Shown here: positions 38,401 through 50,352 of the stretch, piece by piece | Numbering within the stretch: position 1 is the stretch's first letter | Layout of the letters: each line of letters starts with the position of its first letter | NCBI RefSeq assembly: GCF_038502225.1 | Contig: NW_027195501.1 | Span: 93,501 to 157,500, forward strand | Direction of reading: 5' to 3' | Length of the DNA: 64,000 bases | Origin: Cherax quadricarinatus | Lineage: Eukaryota; Arthropoda; Malacostraca; Decapoda; Parastacidae | Translations under genes and position numbers: made by a program | Notes under the pieces: generated by a model | Told to the model about the DNA's origin: nothing | The model's input: the letters and a program-made list of their open reading frames with translations, nothing else | The model's database searches: none

Positions 38401-39870
38401 AGTAGATAGTCTTAATGACCCTCGTGTAGTAGATAGTCTTAATGACCCTCGTGTAGTAGATAGTCTTAATGACCCTCGTGTAGTAGATAGTCTTAATGAC
38501 CCTCGTGTAGTAGATAGTCTTAATGACCCTCGTGTAGTAGATAGTCTTAATGACCCTCGTGTAGTAGATAGTCTTAATGACCCTCGTGTAGTAGATAGTC
38601 TTAATGACCCTCGTGTAGTAGATAGTCTTAATGACCCTCGTGTAGTAGATAGTCTTAATGACCCTGGTGTAGTAGATAGTCTTAATGACCCTCGTGTAGT
38701 AGATAGTCTTAATGACCCTCGTGTAGTAGATAGTCTTAATGACCCTCGTGTAGTAGATAGTCTTAATGACCCTCGTGTAGTAGATAGTCTTAATGACCCT
38801 CGTGTAGTAGATAGTCTTAATGACCCTCGTGTAGTAGATAGTCTTAATGACCCTCGTGTAGTAGATAGTCTTAATGACCCTCGTGTAGTAGATAGTCTTA
38901 ATGACCCTCGTGTAGTAGATAGTCTTAATGACCCTCGTGTAGTAGATAGTCTTAATGACCCTCGTGTAGTAGATAGTCTTAATGACCCTCGTGTAGTAGA
39001 TAGTCTTAATGACCCTCGTGTAGTAGATAGTCTTAATGACCCTGGTGTAGTAGATAGTCTTAATGACCCTGGTGTAGTAGATAGTCTTAATGACCCTCGT
39101 GTAGTAGATAGTCTTAATGACCCTCGTGTAGTAGATAGTCTTAATGACCCTCGTGTAGTAGATAGTCTTAATGACCCTCGTGTAGTAGATAGTCTTAATG
39201 ACCCTCGTGTAGTAGATAGTCTTAATGACCCTCGTGTAGTAGATAGTCTTAATGACCCTGGTGTAGTAGATAGTCTTAATGACCCTGGTGTAGTAGATAG
39301 TCTTAATGACCCTGGTGTAGTAGATAGTCTTAATGACCCTGGTGTAGTAGATAGTCTTAATGACCCTCGTGTAGTAGATAGTCTTAATGACCCTCGTGTA
39401 GTAGATAGTCTTAATGACCCTGGTGTAGTAGATAGTCTTAATGACCCTGGTGTAGTAGATAGTCTTAATGACCCTCGTGTAGTAGATAGTCTTAATGACC
39501 CTGGTGTAGTAGATAGTCTTAATGACCCTCGTGTAGTAGATAGTCTTAATGACCCTCGTGTAGTAGATAGTCTTAATGACCCTCGTGTAGTAGATAGTCT
39601 TAATGACCCTCGTGTAGTAGATAGTCTTAATGACCCTGGTGTAGTAGATAGTCTTAATGACCCTCGTGTAGTAGATAGTCTTAATGACCCTCGTGTAGTA
39701 GATAGTCTTAATGACCCTCGTGTAGTAGATAGTCTTAATGACCCTCGTGTAGTAGATAGTCTTAATGACCCTCGTGTAGTAGATAGTCTTAATGACCCTC
39801 GTGTAGTAGATAGTCTTAATGACCCTCGTGTAGTAGATAGTCTTAATGACCCTCGTGTAGTAGATAGTCT
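32480..39870. repeat. 27-bp satellite array, about 273 copies
   Basis: The unit starts TAATGACCCTCGTG and ends TAGTAGATAGTCT. It begins within 30 bp of the stop codon of the L2/CR1-like LINE, and the first units carry the variant CGTATTG and the variant TAGTCTAAAT, so the array starts in the LINE's 3' untranslated tail. Most copies are identical. CGTATTG variants lie only in the first 2.3 kb (32490-34710), while CCTGGTG variants are mostly in the later part. One irregular spot at 37935-37975 holds two indels. Because 27 is a multiple of 3 and the minus strand of the unit has no stop, that strand shows a 2,478-codon frame (39901-32465). It is an artefact of periodicity. Confidence 0.97.
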
Positions 39871-39934
39871 TTTTAGTATGATAATAAGATGTTATCTTCA
39901 TTATAGAATAATAAGAAAATATTATAACCTTTAT
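39871..39934. other. Short AT-rich spacer
   Basis: AT-rich sequence rich in ATAATAA between the 27-bp array and the next LINE-like tail. Nothing recognised. Confidence 0.5.
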
Positions 39935-40137
39935 ATTATAATAATAAGGTAAAAGGACCCCAATGGAAATAAGTCACTCTGTCTGACTTTTTTGGGTTAT
40001 CCCAGGTTATCCCAGGTTATCCCAGGTTATCCCAGGTTATCCCAGGTTATCCCAGGTTATCTACACATATGCTGCTATGTATGATAATTCTATGTAACTG
40101 TATTTGTGTATACCTGAATAAAGTTACTAATTACAAG
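39935..40137 (+). mobile_element. LINE-like 3' tail, copy A
   Basis: Reads ataaggtaaaaggaccccaa, then ataagtcactctgtctgact, gacttttttgggttat, a 10-bp repeat run, then acacatatgctgctatgtat and ctgaataaagttactaa. The same tail recurs at 42740-42878. The ending in AATAAAGTTACTAA-type sequence is typical of a polyadenylated retroelement 3' end. No coding part is present. I recognise the tail as common in decapod sequences; the parent family is not identifiable from this window. Confidence 0.7.
39996..40055. repeat. 10-bp micro-array (TTATCCCAGG)x6
   Basis: Six perfect copies of TTATCCCAGG inside LINE-like tail copy A. The second copy of that tail, near 42775, has only one, so this is a local expansion. 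Confidence 0.95.
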
Positions 40138-42739
40138 TAGCACCAGCCCTCATATAGCACCGCCAGCTATGTAGCACCACCAGCCCTCGTAGCACAACTA
40201 CCCCTCACTTGTAGCACCGCCAGCTATGTAGCACCACCAGCCCTCGTAGCACAACTACCCCTCAGTTGTAGCACCGCCAGCTATGTAGCACCACCAGCCC
40301 TCGTAGCACAACTATCCCTCACTTGTAGCACCGCCAGCTATGTAGCACCACCAGCCCTCGTAGCACAACTATCCCTCACTTGTAGCACCGCCAGCTATGT
40401 AGCACCACCAGCCCTCGTAGCACAACTACCCCTCAGTTGTAGCACCGCCAGCTATGTAGCACCACCAGCCCTCGTAGCACAACTATCCCTCACTTGTAGC
40501 ACCGCCAGCTATGTAGCACCACCAGCCCTCGTAGCACAACTATCCCTCACTTGTAGCACCGCCAGCTATGTAGCACCACCAGCCCTCGTAGCACAACTAT
40601 CCCTCACTTGTAGCACCGCCAGCTATGTAGCACCACCAGCCCTCGTAGCACAACTATCCCTCACTTGTAGCACCGCCAGCTATGTAGCACCACTAGCCCT
40701 CGTAGCACAACTATCCCTCACTTGTAGCACCGCCAGCTATGTAGCACCACCAGCCCTCGTAGCACAACTATCCCTCACTTGTAGCACCGCCAGCTATGTA
40801 GCACCACTAGCCCTCGTAGCACAACTATCCCTCACTTGTAGCACCGCCAGCTATGTAGCACCACTAGCCCTCGTAGCACAACTATCCTTCACTTGTAGCA
40901 CCGCCAGCTATGTAGCACCACTAGCCCTCGTAGCACAACTATCCTTCACTTGTAGCACCGCCAGCTATGTAGCACCACTAGCCCTCGTAGCACAACTACC
41001 CTTCACTTGTAGCACCGCCAGCTATGTAGCACCACTAGCCCTCGTAGCACAACTACCCTTCACTTGTAGCACCGCCAGCTATGTAGCACCACTAGCCCTC
41101 GTAGCACAACTACCCTTCACTTGTAGCACCGCCAGCTATGTAGCACCACTAGCCCTCGTAGCACAACTATCCTTCACTTGTAGCACCGCCAGCTATGTAG
41201 CACCACTAGCCCTCGTAGCACAACTATCCCTCACTTGTAGCACCGCCAGCTATGTAGCACCACTAGCCCTCGTAGCACAACTATCCTTCACTTGTAGCAC
41301 CGCCAGCTATGTAGCACCACTAGCCCTCGTAGCACAACTATCCCTCACTTGTAGCACCGCCAGCTATGTAGCACCACCAGCCCTCGTAGCACAACTACCC
41401 TTCACTTGTAGCACCGCCAGCTATGTAGCACCACTAGCCCTCGTAGCACAACTACCCTTCACTTGTAGCACCGCCAGCTATGTAGCACCACTAGCCCTCG
41501 TAGCACAACTATCCCTCACTTGTAGCACCGCCAGCTATGTAGCACCACTAGCCCTCGTAGCACAACTACCCTTCACTTGTAGCACCGCCAGCTATGTAGC
41601 ACCACTAGCCCTCGTAGCACAACTATCCCTCACTTGTAGCACCGCCAGCTATGTAGCACCACTAGCCCTCGTAGCACAACTATCCCTCACTTGTAGCACC
41701 GCCAGCTATGTAGCACCACTAGCCCTCGTAGCACAACTACCCTTCACTTGTAGCACCGCCAGCTATGTAGCACCACTAGCCCTCGTAGCACAACTATCCC
41801 TCACTTGTAGCACCGCCAGCTATGTAGCACCACTAGCCCTCGTAGCACAACTATCCCTCACTTGTAGCACCGCCAGCTATGTAGCACCACTAGCCCTCGT
41901 AGCACAACTATCCCTCACTTGTAGCACCGCCAGCTATGTAGCACCACTAGCCCTCGTAGCACAACTATCCCTCACTTGTAGCACCGCCAGCTATGTAGCA
42001 CCACTAGCCCTCGTAGCACAACTATCCCTCACTTGTAGCACCGCCAGCTATGTAGCACCACTAGCCCTCGTAGCACAACTATCCCTCACTTGTAGCACCG
42101 CCAGCTATGTAGCACCACTAGCCCTCGTAGCACAACTATCCCTCACTTGTAGCACCGCCAGCTATGTAGCACCACTAGCCCTCGTAGCACAACTATCCCT
42201 CACTTGTAGCACCGCCAGCTATGTAGCACCACCAGCCCTCGTAGCACAACTATCCCTCACTTGTAGCACCGCCAGCTATGTAGCACCACTAGCCCTCGTA
42301 GCACAACTATCCCTCACTTGTAGCACCGCCAGCTATGTAGCACCACTAGCCCTCGTAGCACAACTATCCCTCACTTGTAGCACCGCCAGCTATGTAGCAC
42401 CACCAGCCCTCGTAGCACAACTATCCCTCACTTGTAGCACCGCCAGCTATGTAGCACCACTAGCCCTCGTAGCACAACTATCCCTCACTTGTAGCACCGC
42501 CAGCTATGTAGCACCACTAGCCCTCGTAGCACAACTATCCCTCACTTGTAGCACCGCCAGCTATGTAGCACCACTAGCCCTCGTAGCACAACTATCCCTC
42601 ACTTGTAGCACCGCCAGCTATGTAGCACCACTAGCCCTCGTAGCACAACTATCCCTCACTTGTAGCACCGCCAGCTATGTAGCACCACCAGCCCTCATAT
42701 GTAGCACCACCAGCCCTCATATGTAGCACCACCAGCCCT
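40138..42739. repeat. 57-bp minisatellite, about 45 copies
   Basis: Each unit has three sub-repeats starting TAGCAC: TAGCACCGCCAGCTATG, TAGCACCACCAGCCCTCG and TAGCACAACTATCCCTCACT (+TG). Lengths 17, 18 and 22 sum to 57. Variants are arranged in blocks: CCACCAG before about 40680, mostly CCACTAG afterwards, an ACTACCCTTC block near 40990-41130, and CCACCAG again at the right end. The array lies between two copies of one LINE-like tail. Confidence 0.97.
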
Positions 42740-42878
42740 CAATGGAAATAAGTCACTCTGTCTGACTTTTTTGGGTTATCCCAGGTTCTCTACACATATG
42801 GTGTTATGTATGATAATTCTATGTAACTGTATTTGTGTATACCTGAATAAACTTACTAACTTACTTACTTACTTACTG
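42740..42878 (+). mobile_element. LINE-like 3' tail, copy B
   Basis: Begins abruptly with caatggaaataagtcactct and follows copy A closely through gaataaacttactaac, ending in (ACTT)n. It lacks the upstream ataaggtaaaagg part of copy A and has a single TTATCCCAGG. It forms a direct repeat with 39961-40130 on the other side of the 57-bp array. Confidence 0.8.
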
Positions 42879-42918
42879 GCTACACGCTGGTATAATTATT
42901 ATCCTTGTACGATGTTTC

Positions 42919-43650
42919 TAAAAGGAATTACAGCCATTTATAACAGGCATGGTGACAGAGTGGGCGGAGCTAATATGGTCAAGGAACCAATCAGGAACCC
43001 CGGGGAATAGTGCACAAAATGGCCGACACCTCCAGCCAACAAAATATTCCATAAAAGGAATTACAGCCATTTATAACAGGCATGGTGACAGAGTGGGCGG
43101 AGCTAATATGGTCAAGGAACCAATCAGGAACCCCTGGGAATAGTGCACAAAATGGCCGACACCTCCAGCGAGATAATATGATCAAGGAACCAATCAGGAA
43201 CCCCGGGAAACAGTGAACAAAATGGCCGACACGTCCAGCGAGATAATATGGTCAAGGAACCAATCAGGAACCCCGGGGAATAGTGAACAAAATGGCCGAC
43301 ACCTCCAGCGAGATAATATGGTCAAGGAACCAATCAGGAACCCCTGGGAATAGTGCACAAAATGGCCGACACCTCCAGCAAGATAATATGGTCAAGGAAC
43401 CAATCAGGAACCCCGGGGAATTAGTGAACAAAATGGCCGACACCTCCAGCGAGATAATATGGTCAAGGAACCAATCAGGAACCCCGGGGAATAGTGAACA
43501 AAATGGCCGACACCTCCAGCGAGATAATATGGTCAAGGAACCAATCAGGAACCCCGGGGAATAGGGAACAAAATGGCCGACACCTCCAGCCAACAAAATA
43601 TTCCATAAAAGGAATTACAGCCATTTATAACAGGCATGGTGACAGCGCTT
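42919..43650. repeat. Promoter-like tandem repeat (133-bp and 70-bp units)
   Basis: Two 133-bp starts (ataaaaggaattacagcc at 42918 and 43051, with a third start at 43605) and six further 70-bp units. Each unit carries AAGGAACCAATCAGGAACC, a strong CCAAT-box (NF-Y) match, and AAAATGGCCGACACC, which resembles a YY1 site. The two long units also carry GGGCGGAGC, a GC-box-like match. The CCAAT boxes are at about 42986, 43119, 43189, 43259, 43329, 43399, 43470 and 43540, so the later ones are 70 or 71 bp apart. No gene follows within the window. The motif matches are by eye and do not prove activity. Confidence 0.85.
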
Positions 43651-43715
43651 TGCGTCATATTGCGTAACAACGCTGACGCCGCATTGTTTATGTTTTTCCC
43701 CCGTGTTATTTTTAT
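43651..43715. other. Short unique spacer
   Basis: Sequence with gcgtcatattgcgtaac and gctgacgccgcattg between the promoter-like repeat and the 19-bp satellite. Nothing recognised. Confidence 0.4.
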
Positions 43716-43800
43716 ACTTGTGTTACTGTGAGACAACACAGTGTCAGGGGACCCAGACTCTTCATCTCCCTCCCAGCATATATGAGGGGGATTACCAATA
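43716..43800. repeat. Left-edge partial cassette of the 19-bp satellite
   Basis: Matches the right-hand half of the cassette inside the array (acttgtgttactgtgagac through catatatgagggggattac), but its upstream sequence differs. It may be the original single-copy form. Confidence 0.85.
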
Positions 43801-46777
43801 GACCCCTGACTGTCTTCTAGACCCCTGACTGTCTTCTAGACCCCTGACTGTCTTCTAGACCCCTGACTGTCTTCTAGACCCCTGACTGTCTTCTAGACCC
43901 CTGACTGTCTTCTAGACCCCTGACTGTCTTCTAGACCCCTGACTGTCTTCTAGACCCCTGACTGTCTTCTAGACCCCTGACTGTCTTCTAGACCCCTGAC
44001 TGTCTTCTAGACCCCTGACTGTCTTCTAGACCCCTGACTGTCTTCTAGACCCCTGACTGTCTTCTAGACCCCTGACTGTCTTCTAGACCCCTGACTGTCT
44101 TCTAGACCCCTGACTGTCTTCTAGACCCCTGACTGTCTTCTAGACCCCTGTCTTCTAGACCCCTGACTGTCTTCTAGACCCCTGACTGTCTTCTAGACAC
44201 CTGACTGTCTTCTAGACCCCTGACTGTCTTGAGACAAACAGTGTCAGGGGACTAGACCCCTGACCCTAGACCCCTGACTGTCTTCTGTCTTCTAGACCCC
44301 TGACTGTCTTCTAGACCCCTGACTGTCTTCTAGACCCCTGACTGTCTTCTAGACTGTCTTCTAGACCCCTAGACCCCTGACTGTCTTCTAGACCCCTAGA
44401 CCCCTGACTGTCTTCTAGACCCCTGACTGTCTTCTAGACCCCTGACTGTCTTCTGACTGTCTTCCCCTGACTGTCTTCTAGACCCCCCTCTAGACTGTCT
44501 TCTAGACCCCTGACTGTCTTCTAGTCTGTCTTCTAGACCCCTGACTGTCTTCTAGACTGTCCCTGACTGTCTTCAAGACCCCTGACTGTCTTCTAGACCC
44601 CTGACTGTCTTCTAGACCCCTGACTGCCTTCTAGACCCTGACTGTCTTCTAGACCTCTGACTGTCTTCTAGACCCCTGACTGTCTTCTAGACCCCTGACT
44701 GTCTTCTAGACCCCTGACTGTCTTCTAGACCCCTGACTGTCTTCTAGACCCCTGACTGTCTTCTAGACCCCTGACTGTCTTCTAGACCCCTGACTGTCTT
44801 CTAGACCCCTGACTGTCTTCTAGACCCCTGACTGTCTTCTAGTCTTCTAGACCCCTGACTGTCTTCTAGACCCCTGACTGTCCCTGACTGTCTTCTAGAC
44901 CCCTGACTGTCTTCTAGACCCCTGACTGTCTTCTAGACCCCTGACTGTCTTCTAGACCTGTCTTCTAGACTGTCTGACTGTCTTCTAGACCCCTGACTCT
45001 TCTAGACCCCTGACTGTCTTCTAGACCCCTGACTGTCTTCTAGACCCCTGACTGTCTTCTAGACCCCTGACTGTCTTCTAGACCCCTGACTGTCTTCTAG
45101 ACCCCTGACTGTCTTCTAGACCCCTGACCCTAGACCCCTGACTGTCTTCTAGACCCCTGACTGTCTTCTAGACCCCTGACTGTCTTCTAGACCCCTGTCT
45201 TCTAGACTGACTGTCTTCTAGACCCCCCTTGTAGACCCCTTACTAGACTGTCTTCTAGACCCCTGACTGTCTTCTAGACCCCTGACTGTCTTCTAGACCC
45301 CTGACTGTCTTCTAGACCCCTGACTGTCTTCTAGACCCCTGACTGTCTTCTAGACCCCTGACTGTCTTCTAGACCCCTGACTGTCTTCTAGACCCCTGAC
45401 TGTCTTCTAGACCCCTGACTGTCTTCTAGACCCCTAGATCCCTGACTGTCTTCTAGACCCTTGACTGTCTTCTAGACCCCTGACTGTCCTCTAGACCCCT
45501 GACTGTCTTCTAGACCCCTGACCTTCTAGACCCCTGACTGTCTTCTAGACCCCTGACTGTCTTCTAGACCCCTGACTGTCTTCTAGACCCCTGACTGTCT
45601 TCTAGACCCCTGACTGTCTTCTAGACCCCTGACTGTCTTCTAGACCCCTGACTGTCTTCTAGACCCCTGACTGTCTTCTAGACCCCTAGACCCCTGACTG
45701 TCTTCTAGACCCCTGACTGTCTTCTAGACCCCCCCTAGACCCCTGACTGTCTTCTAGACCCCTGACTGTCTTCTGTCTTCTAGACCCCTGACTGTCTTCT
45801 AGACCCCTGACTGTCTTCTAAACCCCTGACTGTCTTCTAGGCCCCTGACTGTCTTCTAGACCCCTGACTGTCTTCTAGACTGAAAGACTGTCTTCTAGAC
45901 CCCTGACTGTCTTCTAGACCCCTGACTGTCTTCTAGACCCCTGACTGTCTTCTAGACCCCTGACTGTCTTCTAGACCCCTGACTGTCTTCTAGACCCCTG
46001 ACTGTCTTCTAGACCCCTGACTGTCTTCTAGACCCCTGACTGTCTTCTAGACCACTAGCTGTCTTCTAGACCCCTGACTGTCTTCTAGACCCCTCGCTGT
46101 CTTCTAGACCCCTAGCTGTCTTCTAGACCCCTGACTGTCTTCTAGACCCCTCGCTGTCTTCTAGACCCTTGGCTGTCTTCTAGAACCCTCGCTGTCTTCT
46201 AGACCCCTAGCTGTCTTCTAGACCCCTGACTGTCTTCTAGACCCCTGACTGTCTTCTAGACCCCTGGCTGTCTTCTAGACCCCTCGCTGTCTTCTAGACC
46301 CCTGACTGTCTTCTAGACCCCTGACTGTCTTCTAGACCCCTGACTGTCTTCTAGACCCCTGACTGTCTTCTAGACCCCTGACTGTCTTCTAGACCCCTGA
46401 CTGTCTTCTAGACCCCTGACTGTCTTCTGACTGTCTTCTAGACCCCTGACTGTCTTCTAGACCCCTGACTGTCTTCTAGACCCCTGACTGTCTTCTAGAC
46501 CCCTGACTGTCTTCTAGACCCCTGACTGTCTTCTAGACCCCTGACTGTCTTCTAGACCCCTGACTGTCTTCTAGACCCCTGACTGTCTTCTAGACCCCTG
46601 ACTGTCTTCTAGACCCCTGACTGTCTTCTAGACCCCTGACTGTCTTCTAGACCCCTGACTGTCTTCTAGACCCCTGACTGTCTTCTAGACCCCTGACTGT
46701 CTTCTAGACCCCTGACTGTCTTCTAGACCCCTGACTGTCTTCTAGACCCCTGACTGTCTTCTAGACCCCTGACTGTC

Positions 46778-46927
46778 TACTAAATTTGCAGGAGATAAGA
46801 AACTGGATGAAAGACTTGACTTACAACGACCTATCTTAAGTTACTTGTGTTACTGTGAGACAACACAGTGTCAGGGGACCCAGACTCTTCATCTCCCTCC
46901 CAGCATATATGAGGGGGATTACCAATA
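46778..46927. repeat. Satellite cassette 1 (full, 150 bp)
   Basis: Starts ctactaaatttgcaggaga, continues taagaaactggatgaaagac, acgacctatcttaagttac, gtgagacaacacagtgtca, cttcatctccctcccagca and ends gggggattaccaata. It serves as the reference for the other copies. Confidence 0.92.
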
Positions 46928-48328
46928 CACCCCTGACTGTCTTCTAGACCCCTGACTGTCTTCTAGACCCCTGACTGTCTTCTAGACCCCTGACTGTCTT
47001 CTAGACCCCTGACTGTCTTCTAGACCCCTGACTGTCTTCTAGACCCCTGACTGTCTTCTAGACCCCTGTCTTCTAGACCCCTGTCTTCTAGACCCCTGAC
47101 TGTCTTCTAGACCCCTGACTGTCTTCTAGACCCCTAGACCCCTGACTGTCTTCTAGACCCCTGACTGTCTTCTAGACTGTCTTCTAGACCCCTGACTGTC
47201 TTCTAGACCCCTGACTGTCTTCTAGACCCCTGACTGTCTTCTAGACCCCTGACTGTCTTCTAGTCCCCTGACTGTCTTCTAGACCCCTGACTGTCTTCTA
47301 GACCCCTGACTGTCTTCTAGACCCCTGACTGTCTTCTAGACCCCTGACTGTCTTCTAGACCCCTGACTGTCTTCTAGACCCCTGACTGTCTTCTAGACCC
47401 CTGACTGTCTTCTAGACCCCTGACTGTCTTCTAGACCTCTGACTGTCTTCTAGACCCCTGACTGTCTTCTAGACCCCTGACTGTCTTCTAGACCCTTGGC
47501 TGTCTTCTAGACCCCTGACTGCCTTCTAGACCCCTGACTGTCTTCTAGACCCCTGACTGTCTTCTAGACCTCTGACTGTCTTCTAGACCCCTGACTGTCT
47601 TCTAGACCCCTGACTGTCTTCTAGACCCCTGACTGTCTTCTAGACCCCTGACTGTCTTCTAGACCCCTGACTGTCTTCTAGACCCCTGACTGTCTTAGAC
47701 CCCTGACTGTCCCTGACTGTCTTCTAGACCCCTGACTGTCTTCTAGACCCCTGACTGTCTTCTAGACCCCTGACTGTCTTCTAGACCCCTGACTGTCTTC
47801 TAGACCCCTGACTGTCTTCTAGACCCCTGACTGTCTTCTAGACCCCTTACTGTCTTCTAGACCCCTGACTGTCTTCTAGACCCCTGACTGTCTTCTAGAC
47901 CCCTGACTGTCTTCTAGACCCCTGACTGTCTTCTAGACCCCTGACTGTCTTCTAGACCCCTGACTGTCTTCTAGACCCCTGACTGTCTTCTAGACCCCTG
48001 ACTGTCTTCTAGACCCCTGACTGTCTTCTAGACCCCTGACTGTCTTCTAGACCCCTGACTGTCTTCTAGACCCCTGACTGTCTTCTAGACCCCTGACTGT
48101 CTTCTAGACCCCTGACTGTCTTCTAGACCCCTGACTGTCTTCTAGACCCCTGACTGTCTTCTAGACCCCTGACTGTCTTCTAGACCCCTGACTGTCTTCT
48201 AGACCCCTGACTGTCTTCTAGACCCCTGACTGTCTTCTAGACCCCTGACTGTCTTCTAGACCCCTGACTGTCTTCTAGACCCCTGACTGTCTTCTAGACC
48301 CCTGACTGTCTTCTAGACCCCTGACTGT

Positions 48329-48470
48329 CTACTAAATTTGCAGGAGATAAGAAACTGGATGAAAGACTTGACTTACAACGACCTATCTTAAGTTACTTGT
48401 GTTACTGTGAGACAACACAGTGTCAGGGGACCCAGACTCTTCATCTCCCTCCCAGCATATATGAGGGGGA
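48329..48470. repeat. Satellite cassette 2
   Basis: As cassette 1 but stops at GAGGGGGA, lacking the ttaccaata end. Confidence 0.92.
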
Positions 48471-50230
48471 CACCTGACTGTCTTCTAGACCCCTGACTGT
48501 CTTCTAGACCCCTGACTGTCTTCTAGACCCCTGACTGTCTTCTAGACCCCTGACTGTCCCCTCTAGACCCCTGACTGTCTTCTAGACCCCTGACTGTCTT
48601 CTAGACCCCTGACTGTCTTCTAGACCCCTGACTGTCTTCTAGACCCCTGACTGTCTTCTAGACCCCTGACTGTCTTCTAGACCCCTGACTGTCTTCTAGA
48701 CCACTGACTGTCTTCTAGACCCGTGACTGTCTTCTAGACCCATCTCTGTCTGCTAGACCCTAGACCCCTGACTGTCTTCTAGAGACTGTCTTCCCCTGAC
48801 TGTCTTCTAGACCCCTGACTGTCTTCTAGACCCCTGACTGTCTTCTAGACCCCTGACTGTCTTCTAGACCCCTGACTGTCTTCTAGACCCCTGACTGTCT
48901 TCTAGACCCCTGACTGTCTTCTAGACCCCTGACTGTCTTCTAGACCCCTGACTGTCTTCTAGACCCCTGACTGTCTTCTAGACCCCTGACTGTCTTCTAG
49001 ACCCCTGACTGTCTTCTAGACCCCTGACTGTCTTCTAGACCCCTGACTGTCTTCTAGACTGTCTTCTAGACCCCTGACTGTCTAGACCCCTGACTGTCTT
49101 CTAGACCCCTGACTGTCTTCTAGACCCCTGACTGTCCTAGACCCCTGACTGTCTTCTAGACCCTATCTTGTTACTGTCTTGTCTTCTAGACCCCTGACTG
49201 TCTTAGACCCTAGACCCCTGACTGTCTTCTAGACCCTAGACCCCTGACTGTCTTCTAGACCCCTGACTGTCTTCTAGACCCCTGACTGTCTTTAGACCCC
49301 TAGACCCCTGACTGTCTTCTAGACCCCTGACTGTCTTCTAGACCCCTGACTGTCTTCTAGACCCCTGACTGTCTTCTAGACCCCTGACTGTCTTCTAGAC
49401 CCCTGACTGTCTTCTAGACCCCTGGCTGTCTTCTAGACCCCTGGCTGTCTTCTAGACCCCTGACTGTCTTCTAGACCCCTGACTGTCTTCTAGACCCCTG
49501 ACTGTCTTCTAGACCCCTGACTGTCTTCTAGACCCCTGACTGTCTTCTAGACCCCTGACTGTCTTCTAGACCCCTGACTGTCTTCTAGACCCCTGACTGT
49601 CTTCTAGACTGACTGTCTTCTAGACTGTCTTCTAGACCCCTGACTGTCTTCTAGACCCCTGACTGTCTTCTAGACCCCTGACTGTCTTCTAGACCCCAGA
49701 CTGTCTTCTAGACCCCTGACTGTCTTCTAGACCCCTGACTGTCTTCTAGACCCCTGACTGTCTTCTAGACCCCTGACTGTCTTCTAGACCCCTGACTGTC
49801 TTCTAGACCCCTGACTGTCTTCTAGACCCCTGACTGTCTTCTAGACCCCTGACTGTCTTCTAGACCCCTGACTGTCTTCTAGACCCCTGACTGTCTTCTA
49901 GACCCCTGACTGTCTTCTAGACCCCTGACTGTCTTCTAGACCCCTGACTGTCTTCTAGACCCCTGACTGTCTTCTAGACCCCTGACTGTCTTCTAGACCC
50001 CTGACTGTCTTCTAGACCCCTGACTGTCTTCTAGACCCCTGACTAGACCCCTGACTGTCTTCTAGACCCCTGACTGTCTTCTAGACCCCTGACTGTCTTC
50101 TAGACCCCTGACTGTCTTCTAGACCCCTGACTGTCTTCTAGACCCCTGACTGTCTTCTAGACCCCTGACTGTCTTCTAGACCCCTGACTGTCTTCTAGAC
50201 CCCTGACTGTCTTCTAGACCCCTGACTGTC

Positions 50231-50352
50231 TTCTAAATTTGCAGGAGATAGACCCCTGGACTGTCTTCTAGACTTACAACGACCTGTCTTAAGTGTTACT
50301 AGACCCCTGTGTCAGGGGACTTCATCTCTGCAGGAGAGGGGGATTACCAATA
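50231..50352. repeat. Satellite cassette 3 (mosaic)
   Basis: Cassette pieces alternate with satellite pieces. After ggagata comes gacccctggactgtcttcta, then the cassette's acttacaacgacctgtctta, then agacccctgtgtcagggga. This is a patchwork rather than a clean insertion. Confidence 0.85.

Noticed and set aside
32465..39901. Minus-strand 2,478-codon open frame as a giant repeat protein
   Set aside because: It follows exactly from a 27-bp stop-free unit, has no non-repeat domain, and shifts between unrelated repeat peptides at indels.
43264..43596. Open frames through the 70-bp promoter-like repeat
   Set aside because: Frames exist on both strands, repeat with the unit, and have no domain.
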